A stretch of DNA of 5,591 nucleotides from Candidatus Omnitrophota bacterium (GTDB lineage: Bacteria > Omnitrophota > Gorgyraeia > 2-02-FULL-51-18 > JAGOUK01), in NCBI GenBank assembly GCA_015231685.1, contig JADGBA010000086.1, positions 1 through 5,591 of the forward strand. Reading direction: 5' to 3'. A program made the translations under genes and the position numbers. Below, piece by piece: positions 1 to 5,591 of this stretch; the first letter of the stretch is position 1, and each line of letters begins with the position of its first letter. Under the pieces are notes generated by a model. That model was not told the origin of the DNA. It saw nothing but the letters and a program-made list of their open reading frames with translations, and ran no database searches.

Positions 1-104
1 AGATGCTGAATTTTGAAACCGGACGGCTGGAATATCCGCCGTTCAACTCCGGGGAAAGAGACGAACCCCCCTACGGAACCGAACGTTATGATGAAAATCA
101 TTAA
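1..104 (+). CDS. 3' end of an unidentified upstream gene (partial)
   Basis: The frame with codons starting at position 3 is open from the window edge to a TAA at 102-104. It translates to a polar, acidic, proline-rich tail ending in TERYDENH. The composition looks like a genuine hydrophilic C-terminus. The frame overlaps the start of the cytochrome c gene by 17 bases, which is typical of genes in one operon. An in-frame ATG at 3-5 exists, but a free-standing 33-residue gene is less likely than the end of a longer one. No motif identifies the product; an electron-transfer partner of the cytochrome is only a guess from position. A competing reading ends another frame at the TGA at 14-16. Confidence is limited because so little is visible. 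Confidence 0.4.
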   Translation, partial: MLNFETGRLEYPPFNSGERDEPPYGTERYDENH

Positions 105-657
105 AGCTCTCTTGTGGGTGACACTTGCCGTGTTTGTGGCGGTCGTGGTGTATTCCTGGTCCATCTGGCCTGCCACGACAGTGATGAACGTGGATATGAT
201 CCAGTGGCGCCTTGACGCGGCCAATCCTTCGAAGGCTCCCGAGGACGAATGGCAGGAGCGCGGCGCGTATCTTCTGAAGATTTCCGGTTGCGGGATGTGC
301 CATACACCCTATTACTGGTTCGGTCCCGGCGGCAAGCCTTTCTCGGGCGGCATGCGGGTGCGATGGGACAACAAGCTCGGGGAGCGGATGACGCTGAATT
401 TGACACCGGACCCCGAGACCGGTATCGGGAACTGGTCCGAGCGGGATTTCATTGTCGCGATGAAATCGGGGATTTACCCGGACGGGGCGGTCGCGCACTG
501 GCAGGCGATGCCGTGGGATATGCACGGCAACTGGTCGCTTGATGATTTGCGGGCCATGTACCGTTACCTGATGAGCCTGGACCCTGTTCGGCGCAAAGAG
601 GCGACCCCGATTGAAGGGCCTTTGCCGGAAGCGGACACGTTCTACTTCGGGATATAA
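88..657 (+). CDS. Membrane-anchored monoheme cytochrome c
   Basis: A 189-residue protein that should carry electrons on the periplasmic face of the inner membrane. Residues 4-27 form one hydrophobic segment after a short lysine-containing N-terminus, so it acts as an uncleaved anchor or signal peptide. The single heme c attachment motif is CGMCH at residues 68-72, with His72 as proximal ligand. Further on come NLTPDPETGIG (104-114) and a WSERDF stretch, as in cytochrome subunits of periplasmic dehydrogenases. Met141 in QAMPW is the likely distal ligand, and the closing helix is LDDLRAMYRYLMSL. The frame is open back to a TTG at 13, but ATG 88 (or ATG 91) places the membrane segment at the N-terminus, and the upstream residues are polar and untypical. 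The upstream frame overlaps this start by 17 bases, suggesting an operon. The enzyme partner is not visible. Confidence 0.85.
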   Translation: MMKIIKALLWVTLAVFVAVVVYSWSIWPATTVMNVDMIQWRLDAANPSKAPEDEWQERGAYLLKISGCGMCHTPYYWFGPGGKPFSGGMRVRWDNKLGERMTLNLTPDPETGIGNWSERDFIVAMKSGIYPDGAVAHWQAMPWDMHGNWSLDDLRAMYRYLMSLDPVRRKEATPIEGPLPEADTFYFGI

Positions 658-673
658 GCAAAAAAATATTTTC

Positions 674-703
674 TTGCTACTTTTTGTCAATTTTTGATAA
701 AAT
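674..703 (+). promoter_or_regulatory. Putative sigma-70-type promoter for the STAS gene
   Basis: The gap between the cytochrome gene and the STAS gene is strongly AT-rich. It holds a -35-like TTGCTA (674-679) and a -10-like TAAAAT (698-703) separated by 18 bases. The expected start of transcription near 710 would leave a leader of about 20 bases containing the ribosome-binding site. The match is moderate, and AT-rich DNA produces such matches by chance. Confidence 0.4.
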
Positions 704-730
704 TAACTTCGTTTTAGTAAAGGAAATCAT

Positions 731-1114
731 ATGCCTAGAGGAATCGATATTTCCATATCCAAAAAGGGGGACAGGGATTATGCTCTGTCCGTCGTTGGAC
801 GTATTGACTCCGAAACCTATCTGGAATTTGAAAAAACCGTCGCTCCGGTCCTCGAAGCTAACCCGTCAAAGGTCCTCGTGGATTTGGCACAGTGCCACTA
901 TATCTCGAGCGCCGGGATCCGGGTGCTCTTCGATTTGAGAAAACAGATCATCACGAAGCGCGGCGTTCTTTCTTTTTGTAATCTGCAACCGCAAATCCGC
1001 AAGATTTTTGAAATCATCAAGGCCTTGCCGCTGGAATGCGTGTTCTCCAACGAAGCCGAAGCCGACGCCTACCTCGACCGAATGATCGCCGAAGACACCC
1101 CGAACGAATCGTAA
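731..1114 (+). CDS. STAS-domain protein, anti-sigma-factor antagonist type
   Basis: A 127-residue single-domain cytosolic protein of the SpoIIAA/RsbV kind. Family members bind an anti-sigma kinase or a related partner and are switched by phosphorylation of one serine. Visible landmarks are the early strand ALSVVGRID (18-26), the central strand KVLVDLAQC (47-55), the phosphorylation loop YISSAGIRVL (57-66), and the later LSFCNLQPQIRKIFEI segment leading to the last helix. By alignment with B. subtilis SpoIIAA from memory, Ser60 corresponds to the phosphorylated Ser58. The preceding Asp is Ser59 here, a substitution common in the wider family. ATG 731 is preceded by AAGGAA (719-724) at good spacing. 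No kinase, phosphatase or sigma factor gene is visible, so the partner is unknown. The TAA stop is also the first three bases of the inverted repeat at 1112-1207. Confidence 0.88.
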   Translation: MPRGIDISISKKGDRDYALSVVGRIDSETYLEFEKTVAPVLEANPSKVLVDLAQCHYISSAGIRVLFDLRKQIITKRGVLSFCNLQPQIRKIFEIIKALPLECVFSNEAEADAYLDRMIAEDTPNES

Positions 1115-1207
1115 CCGGGGACAGTTCCCTAATTAATTCTTATCAATATTTTCAACGGGCGAAGTGTAATAATTACTTAAAATTAATTAGGGAACTGTCC
1201 CCGGTTA
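1112..1207. repeat. Perfect 27-bp inverted repeat with 42-bp spacer (REP/MITE-like)
   Basis: The left arm (1112-1138) begins TAACCGGGGACAG and ends CTAATTAATT. The right arm (1181-1207) is its exact reverse complement over all 27 positions, and pairing stops abruptly on both sides. The spacer (1139-1180) is AT-rich and contains a small palindrome GTAAT-A-ATTAC (1166-1176). Within each arm GGGGACAGTTCCC is itself an imperfect palindrome, as in REP-type units. No target-site duplication is obvious and no transposase lies in the window, so mobilisation in trans is an inference. The element sits between the convergent STAS and maf genes and supplies the stop of one and the last codons of the other. 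RNA from either strand would fold into a long hairpin, which could stabilise or terminate transcripts, but no U-tract follows it. Confidence 0.85.
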
Positions 1208-1733
1208 AGCGTTCCATGGGGAGGCCGATGATGTTGGTGGGGGAGCCTTGGATGCGTTGGACCAGGGCGCGGCCTTGTTTCTGATAGCCGTAGCCGCCGG
1301 CTTTGTCGCGGTATTCGCCGGTGTCTAGATAGTCTTCGATTTCGCCGGCCGTGAGGCGGCGGAATGTCACCTTCGATGCCACCACCCAGTACTTGAGAAT
1401 TCCCGCGGCACGGTCTTCGAGCGCGACGCCGGTCCAGACGATGTGGGTGTTTCCGGAGAAAGCTTTTAAGATGCGGCGCGCGTGGGCGCGGTCGAGCGGC
1501 TTGCCGATGATGCGGCGTTTGAATTCGATGACGGTGTCAGCGCCGAGAACAAGCGCGCGGCACGGCGCGGCGGCGGCGCGGCATTTGCCGACTGCGTTAC
1601 GCACGGCGGTTTCCGCGACGGGGATGCCGCTAGGATGGGTCTCCTTGTAGGAGGACCGAACGGTGCGGAAGGGGATGCCTGCCTGTTTGAGGAGGTCCCG
1701 CCGCCGGGGTGAGCGGGAGGCCAGATAAAGCAT
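1173..1733 (-). CDS. maf: Maf/YhdE-type nucleoside triphosphate pyrophosphatase, C-terminus altered by repeat
   Basis: A 186-residue cytosolic protein of the Maf family, which hydrolyses non-canonical or surplus nucleoside triphosphates to monophosphates plus pyrophosphate. Family signatures occur in order: LASRSPRRRDLL (4-15), Glu31 and Glu41 nearby, LGADTVI (63-69) with the conserved Asp66, IGKPL (76-80), the VWTGV strand (99-103), DKAGGYGYQKQG (143-154), and GSPTNIIGLP (163-172). The YGYQ and NIIGLP motifs suggest the YhdE-like (dTTP/UTP) branch rather than the YceF branch. ATG 1733 shares one base with the pepF stop (TGATG), indicating translational coupling; no strong ribosome-binding site is seen. 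After GLPMERL, family members normally continue with a native helix of roughly ten or more residues. Here the tail TGDSSLINFK (177-186) is encoded by the right arm and spacer of the inverted repeat. The active-site motifs are intact, so activity is likely retained. Confidence 0.9.
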   Translation of the reverse strand: MLYLASRSPRRRDLLKQAGIPFRTVRSSYKETHPSGIPVAETAVRNAVGKCRAAAAPCRALVLGADTVIEFKRRIIGKPLDRAHARRILKAFSGNTHIVWTGVALEDRAAGILKYWVVASKVTFRRLTAGEIEDYLDTGEYRDKAGGYGYQKQGRALVQRIQGSPTNIIGLPMERLTGDSSLINFK

Positions 1734-3556
1734 CAGACGCCCATATCAGCCGCGAGCGACTCCGCTTCGCCGACAAGATTCGCCAGAAGCTTGAGGCCTG
1801 TCTGCCAGAACCCGGGATCGCGAAGCTCCAGCCCCATGATCCGTGCGAGTTCTTCCGGTTTTTTGGAACCGCCGGCAGAAAGCATCTCAAGATACGCGGG
1901 AACGAACCCCGCGGGATTCTCCTTGTACTTCTGATACAGCGCCAGAACGAAGAGCTGGGCGAAGGAATACGCGTAGCAGTAAAACGGTGTGTGTATGAAA
2001 TGCGGAATGTACTTCCAGCTGTGGCGGTAATTCTCTGTGAGTTCGGCGCTTTGTCCGTAGAGCTCGGTATTGGACGTGATCCAAAATCCGTTCAGGGCTT
2101 CTTCGGAGAGCTCCCCGTTTTTGAGGCCGGCCTCATGGGATTTGAGTTCAAAATCCGTCAGCGCGATTTGCCGGAACACCGTCGCGAACTGATCATCGAT
2201 CTGATTCATGATGAGTCCCAGGCGCCGCCGGGGCTCCTTGAGGGTTGAGAGAAGTTTTTCTGTCGTCAGAATTTCGCCGAACACCGACGCAGTCTCCGCC
2301 ATCGTGAGCGGCGCGTCAGCCTCAAGGATTCCGGCCTGACGCGCGAGGTATTGATGAATACCGTGGCCGAGTTCGTGCGCGACGGTGCCGACATCGCGGA
2401 TATTGCCCGCGAAGTTGACGAGAATCGAGGGATGACAATCGGGCGTGGTGGCGCAGGAGAATCCGCCGCTTTGTTTGGCGGGCCGCATCTCGGCATCGAT
2501 CCACCGGCGCTCAAAAAACATCCCGGCGATGCGCGCAGATTCTTCCGAGAATGCCCCGTAGGCCTCGAGCGTGATGCGTTTGCAATCATCAAAGGAATAA
2601 ACCTGTTCGTCCTTCTCCAAGGGAGCGCTGCGGTCGTAATCCCGGAGAACGTCGAGCTTCAAGAGCCGTTGCTTCAGATCATAATATCGCGACGCAAGCG
2701 GGTATCCGGCTTTAACGCTGCGGATGAGGCCCATGACGGTTTCGCGGTCGGTCTCATTGTCGAGATTGCGCGCGTCCATCGGGTGCTCGTAAGAGCGAAG
2801 TTTCATCACGGCGCGGTGGTCGGCTAGAATCATGTTGTAGATGAACACGATCACCCGTGTGTTCGCTTTCATGCCATCGGCGAGACTCCCCGCGGCCGCG
2901 CGCCGCTTGTCGCGGTCGGGACTGTGGAGGAGGGCGAGGACTTCGGATTCGGTCTTGGCGGTTTCCTTGCCGTTCTCGATGAGTTTGAACGAGATGTTGT
3001 TGACGATTTCGTCAAAGAGACGGCTGAACGCCGCGCCGGAGGTGTTGGCCTTGACCGAAAGAATCTTTTCCTCCGCTTCGCTCAATGTGAACGGAGCAAA
3101 TTTGCGTACGCTCTCGAGATAGTGCGCGTCGCCGGCAAGTTGAGGATTTTGGACCAAACGCCGGACTCCCTCCTTGTCCGCGCGGCACCAAAGCACATGC
3201 CAGAAGATGAGATGTTGCTCGATGTCCGTGACGCGGTCGCGGATTTTTTGCAAAAACGCACCGCGGGCGGGTTCATCGGTTTTCTCGGCAAAACGCAGGT
3301 GCGAGAAAACCACCACCCGGGTCAGGGGCTCCACGATGGCCTTGTACTCCCGGAGAAGCGACGCGAGGGTTTCGGGCGCAGTGTTTGTATCCGCCCCGGA
3401 TGAGCTCAGCGCTTCCAGGGGAGGGCGGTAGGATGTCTCAAAACGGATGGCGGCTTCCTCGGCGGATTTGAGGTCCTCAGCGATTCGGGGGTCGTCGGGA
3501 GACGCGTATAAATCGGACAAATCCCAAGAGATGCCTGCAGCGGTCTGATTGGCCAA
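1733..3556 (-). CDS. pepF: M3-family oligoendopeptidase F
   Basis: A 607-residue cytosolic zinc metallopeptidase, full length for the family, that cleaves short peptides released by protein turnover. The zinc site is VAHELGHGIH with His394, Glu395 (catalytic) and His398. The third ligand is Glu421 in MAETASVFGE. The preceding HPSILVNFAGNIRDVGT stretch and the late IPHFIHTPFYCYAYSF block (517-532, with His and Tyr residues of the substrate pocket) match the pepF/M3 group. The N-terminal third is the helical PepF N-terminal domain. The start is a TTG at 3556: AAAGGA lies 5 bases upstream (plus-strand positions 3562-3567), and the N-terminus MANQTAAGISWDLSDLY is typical, with the W-D-L-S-D-L-Y segment directly after it. 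There is no signal peptide. The gene heads a two-gene operon with maf. Confidence 0.93.
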   Translation of the reverse strand: MANQTAAGISWDLSDLYASPDDPRIAEDLKSAEEAAIRFETSYRPPLEALSSSGADTNTAPETLASLLREYKAIVEPLTRVVVFSHLRFAEKTDEPARGAFLQKIRDRVTDIEQHLIFWHVLWCRADKEGVRRLVQNPQLAGDAHYLESVRKFAPFTLSEAEEKILSVKANTSGAAFSRLFDEIVNNISFKLIENGKETAKTESEVLALLHSPDRDKRRAAAGSLADGMKANTRVIVFIYNMILADHRAVMKLRSYEHPMDARNLDNETDRETVMGLIRSVKAGYPLASRYYDLKQRLLKLDVLRDYDRSAPLEKDEQVYSFDDCKRITLEAYGAFSEESARIAGMFFERRWIDAEMRPAKQSGGFSCATTPDCHPSILVNFAGNIRDVGTVAHELGHGIHQYLARQAGILEADAPLTMAETASVFGEILTTEKLLSTLKEPRRRLGLIMNQIDDQFATVFRQIALTDFELKSHEAGLKNGELSEEALNGFWITSNTELYGQSAELTENYRHSWKYIPHFIHTPFYCYAYSFAQLFVLALYQKYKENPAGFVPAYLEMLSAGGSKKPEELARIMGLELRDPGFWQTGLKLLANLVGEAESLAADMGV

Positions 3557-3561
3557 TGGAT

Positions 3562-3567
3562 TCCTTT
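3562..3567 (-). promoter_or_regulatory. Ribosome-binding site deciding the pepF TTG start
   Basis: On the minus strand AAAGGA is followed by five bases and then TTG. No ATG lies close by in frame, and the translation right after this TTG matches the usual PepF N-terminus, so this site fixes the start. Confidence 0.7.
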
Positions 3568-3590
3568 CCGGCGAAGCCTTGATTTGTCAC

Positions 3591-3599
3591 ACTATACCA
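3591..3599 (-). promoter_or_regulatory. Putative extended -10 promoter element for pepF-maf
   Basis: The minus strand reads TGGTATAGT, an extended -10 motif (TG, one base, then TATAGT). Transcription would start near 3584, leaving a leader of about 28 bases that includes the AAAGGA site. No good -35 hexamer is present at the usual spacing, which is tolerable for extended -10 promoters. The upstream edge touches the 13-bp tandem repeat at 3597-3622. Confidence 0.35.
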
Positions 3600-3622
3600 A
3601 AAAGACCCCCCAAAAAGTACCC
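3597..3622. repeat. Imperfect 13-bp tandem repeat in the divergent promoter region
   Basis: Two adjacent 13-base units, CCAAAAAGACCCC (3597-3609) and CCAAAAAGTACCC (3610-3622), match at 11 of 13 positions. They lie in the -35 region of the putative pepF promoter. A two-site operator is possible, but a small slippage duplication is equally possible. Confidence 0.45.
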
Positions 3623-3740
3623 GGACAACCCCGCGGCCGGATTGGGGACATGAGATAAAGAATATTGGCCCAAATCTGGAAAAGCAGCCTTAGGTTAGGC
3701 ATACTTCCTTAATACAAATAATAAGATATGTAAATATAAT

Positions 3741-3744
3741 AGGA
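3741..3744 (+). promoter_or_regulatory. Ribosome-binding site deciding the TTG start of the secreted protein
   Basis: AGGA is followed by seven bases and then TTG 3752. Translation from this TTG begins directly with a basic stretch and a signal-peptide core, which supports this start over later internal codons. Confidence 0.6.
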
Positions 3745-3751
3745 ATCTCTC

Positions 3752-3835
3752 TTGTCCAAAAGATTCTCCCCAAAAATCAGACTGATTGCTCTGGTGACGG
3801 CCTTGCTTTTTTGTGTGCAAGATGCGGCGGTTGCG
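3752..3835 (+). other. Signal peptide of the secreted protein
   Basis: Residues 1-28: n-region with Lys3, Arg4, Lys8 and Arg10, hydrophobic core LIALVTALLFCV, and a polar stretch ending in AAVA before AP. Cleavage by signal peptidase I after residue 28 fits the A-x-A rule. Cys21 follows Phe, which argues against lipoprotein processing. Confidence 0.75.
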
Positions 3836-5591
3836 GCGCCGGGAGTCCTGCGGTCCGCCGGGGCTTCGAATCATGTGATCACAGCCCCGGCCATCCCGGA
3901 TTCAATCGCGCTCATAGATGAGATCTATTCCTCTCCGGATGCAGACAAACCGGTCATCTATCTGGTTCAGGATGCCCACGCGAACGCGTCCGGTCAGATC
4001 AATCTTGCCCGAACGCTTGAGTATCTGTTCACCGAAGAGAGTTCGATACGCTACGTCTTTACTGAAGCCGGTCAACGGGACAACTCCCTGAAGTTTGTAC
4101 GCAAGTACGGGTCTCGCGCCCTGAGGAATCGCGAGGGCCTGCGGCTTCTCAGAAAAGGGCATCTTCACGGGGAAGAGTATCTCAACATCATATCGGACAA
4201 GGATTTTGTGATCTGGGGCGTCGAGGACATGGGCCTTTACCAAAGCGCCGCATCATCTTACGGCGAGATCATGGACAAAAGGGAGCCCTACCTTGATTAT
4301 CTAAAAATCCTCGATTCGACGGCCGACCTCCTCAAGGCCAGGACATACAATCCCGAACTCCTGGATTTTGATGCGGTCTATCAACGTTCTTTGGAACCCG
4401 GCGGGTCGCTTGCGGAGTATGTGGGGTATTTGCTGGGATCCGCACGCAGGCACCGGATTGATCATGAAGAATTTGTGCATCTGGCACAGTGGACCGATCT
4501 TTTGCGGATGGAGGAGCGGATTGACTTTGAGAAGGCCAACCAGGAAGCGGCAGCGGCGTTCGAGCTTCTGCCCGATCCGGGAGATTCGAGTTTTGCATCC
4601 GCGTCCGCTGAAGATGGCGTTGTGTCCAAAGTAAACACGCATGGCTTTGATGCGCCGCAGGCACGCTTCCTGGCGCTTAAAGAGCGTCTGGGGGATTTGT
4701 CCGAATATCCGAATCTGAAGCTTTATGACGCCTATATGAATCATGTGAAGAACCTATCGTTTAAAGACGTTCTTCGTGAGAAGGCCCGGCTTGAGGAAAG
4801 GGTGTTGATGGATCTGGCGCGGACCGATGAAGAAAAGCGCCTTCTCGAGTGCAGCCGCCAGATCGCAATTCTCTCGAGCATGATCGGGATGCGCATGAAT
4901 CCCGATGAGTTCGAAGCATACCTCCGTGAGAAAGGGCGCATTTCACTTCTGGCGATCAGCGGATTTTTGAACAGACGTATTATGGATCTGGACAAGTACT
5001 ATGAGAAAGCAGTTTTCTTAAAAACGGGATTTGACGAGGTGTTGAGAAGCGCCGAATCCTTTTACCGGTTGACCTATTTGAGGGATCGACATTATGTAAA
5101 AGAAATTCTCGGGAAAATGCAAGATGCCAAACAGAGCGCGGCGGTTCTCATCACGGGAGGGTTTCACACTCCGCATTTGAAGGGGCTTCTCAAATCCAAG
5201 GGAGTTTCCTTCGTTGTGCTCAGTCCGCAGGTGACCCACGAAACCAACTGGATTGTTTATGAGAGGCTATTGGCAAGCCAGATCGATGCCGGGAAAACCA
5301 ACAAGTCAAAGAGCGGCCAACAAAAGGAGGCGCCCGGATCGTTGCGCTTGCTGGCGCATTATTATGATGAAGAGACCATGTTCGATCTTTTGGATTCGCT
5401 TGGAGCCAATCAAGTTCAAATCAAAACCGAAATACATTCATTGAGCCCTCTGAACGGCCAGGAGCAAGAATTATCGAGTGTAATGGCTGGAAGCCGCGTG
5501 TCCGGGAATGAAGAGGATGGTGTGGATGAGTTTGGCCGATTGATCGGTGAACTGATCGAAGAAGTCGATCAAATGGCCGCCCAGGCTCCTC
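3752..5591 (+). CDS. Large secreted protein with Tiki/EreA/ChaN-like motifs, 3' end beyond window
   Basis: The frame is open for 613 codons without a stop. The N-terminus is a clear signal peptide: basic residues 3-10, hydrophobic core 11-22 and a likely cleavage after AVA (26-28). Cys21 does not sit in a lipobox. The mature protein has YLVQDAHAN (70-78), then VFTEAG with Glu105, KGHLHGEEYL (136-144), VIWGVEDM (153-160), a long charged helical region (about 170-440), and LITGGFHTPHL (466-476) followed by a VVLSP strand. Strand-QDAH, strand-TEAG, GVED and strand-GGFH in this order resemble the two GxxH motifs and conserved acidic residues of the Tiki/TraB/EreA/ChaN superfamily; the first Gly is replaced by Gln73. 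That assignment is inference from motif layout. After about residue 505 the chain becomes a polar linker with short acidic helices. It has its own upstream region and is divergent from pepF. The reaction and substrate are unknown. Confidence 0.8.
   Translation, partial: MSKRFSPKIRLIALVTALLFCVQDAAVAAPGVLRSAGASNHVITAPAIPDSIALIDEIYSSPDADKPVIYLVQDAHANASGQINLARTLEYLFTEESSIRYVFTEAGQRDNSLKFVRKYGSRALRNREGLRLLRKGHLHGEEYLNIISDKDFVIWGVEDMGLYQSAASSYGEIMDKREPYLDYLKILDSTADLLKARTYNPELLDFDAVYQRSLEPGGSLAEYVGYLLGSARRHRIDHEEFVHLAQWTDLLRMEERIDFEKANQEAAAAFELLPDPGDSSFASASAEDGVVSKVNTHGFDAPQARFLALKERLGDLSEYPNLKLYDAYMNHVKNLSFKDVLREKARLEERVLMDLARTDEEKRLLECSRQIAILSSMIGMRMNPDEFEAYLREKGRISLLAISGFLNRRIMDLDKYYEKAVFLKTGFDEVLRSAESFYRLTYLRDRHYVKEILGKMQDAKQSAAVLITGGFHTPHLKGLLKSKGVSFVVLSPQVTHETNWIVYERLLASQIDAGKTNKSKSGQQKEAPGSLRLLAHYYDEETMFDLLDSLGANQVQIKTEIHSLSPLNGQEQELSSVMAGSRVSGNEEDGVDEFGRLIGELIEEVDQMAAQAP

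Larger units (their letters stand above)
3557..3751. other. Divergent intergenic region between pepF and the secreted-protein gene
   Basis: This 195-base gap must hold promoters for both divergent genes. The pepF side contains the extended -10 element and the tandem repeat. The middle (about 3620-3650) is GC-rich with CCGCGGCCGG and no convincing hairpin. The right side (about 3690-3750) is AT-rich. It has a perfect TATAAT at 3735-3740, but this abuts the ribosome-binding site of the right-hand gene and would leave an almost leaderless message. TAAGAT at 3722-3727 is an alternative -10 with no good -35. No small gene is evident. Confidence 0.5.

Noticed and set aside
658..680. A/T-rich stretch after the cytochrome stop as a terminator
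   Set aside because: There is a run of A followed by T-rich sequence but no GC-rich hairpin stem before it.
43..690. Minus-strand open frame antisense to the cytochrome c gene
   Set aside because: Its translation is rich in His, Arg and Pro, typical of a shadow of GC-rich coding DNA; the CGMCH cytochrome on the other strand is clearly real.
1112..1207. The inverted repeat as an ordinary bidirectional rho-independent terminator
   Set aside because: The stem is unusually long, the loop is 42 bases, and no T-run follows the stem on either strand. It may still affect transcript ends, but the structure is that of a repeat element.
1036..1284. Plus-strand frame running through the inverted repeat (contains TGDSSLINSYQYF)
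   Set aside because: It overlaps the STAS gene in another frame, runs through the repeat and into antisense maf; it is only the repeat's open frame read on the other strand.
2351..2827. Long plus-strand open frame antisense to pepF, with others at 1709-2248 and 2924-3403
   Set aside because: pepF is certain from its zinc motif and full-length family match. These frames are a by-product of its GC-rich codon use, and their translations show no recognisable domain.
3641..3651. GGGGACA near 3645, similar to the core of the repeat arm
   Set aside because: Only seven bases are shared and no matching inverted partner is present, so it is not a supportable repeat copy. The similar GGGGGACAGGG near 766-776 is likewise chance within coding sequence.
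4301..4744. Minus-strand open frames within the secreted-protein gene
   Set aside because: The plus strand has an uninterrupted frame with a signal peptide and protein-like composition through this region; the antisense frames have no supporting motif or start context.

Overview
The window looks like a bacterial chromosome fragment of moderately high GC, probably from an uncultured Gram-negative lineage. Two of the genes start with TTG behind good Shine-Dalgarno sites. The large gene at the right end resembles secreted hypothetical proteins that I recall, without being able to check, from Candidatus Omnitrophota and related PVC-type genomes. Placement in that phylum is tentative.

Layout, left to right. 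Positions 1-104 (+) hold the probable 3' end of an unidentified gene that overlaps the next start. Positions 88-657 (+) encode a membrane-anchored monoheme cytochrome c. After a short AT-rich gap with a plausible promoter, 731-1114 (+) encodes a single-domain STAS protein of the anti-sigma-factor-antagonist type. A perfect 27-bp inverted repeat with a 42-bp spacer (1112-1207) lies exactly at the junction with the next, convergent gene. On the minus strand, 3556-1733 encodes an M3-family oligoendopeptidase F. It is translationally coupled (TGATG) to 1733-1173, a Maf-type nucleotide pyrophosphatase whose last ten or so codons are supplied by the inverted repeat. A 195-bp divergent intergenic region (3557-3751) follows. 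From 3752 (+) a long gene runs off the window; it encodes a secreted protein of at least 613 residues.

The genes do not form one pathway. The left end is respiratory or electron-transfer, the STAS gene is regulatory, and the pepF-maf pair is cytosolic housekeeping (peptide turnover and nucleotide-pool sanitation). The right-hand gene is exported and of unknown function.

Two observations deserve attention. First, the repeat element has remodelled the ends of two convergent genes. Second, the right-hand protein has widely separated motifs (QDAH, TEAG, GVED, GGFH) that resemble the two-GxxH layout of the Tiki/TraB/EreA/ChaN superfamily. I see no CRISPR array, tRNA, rRNA or transposase gene.
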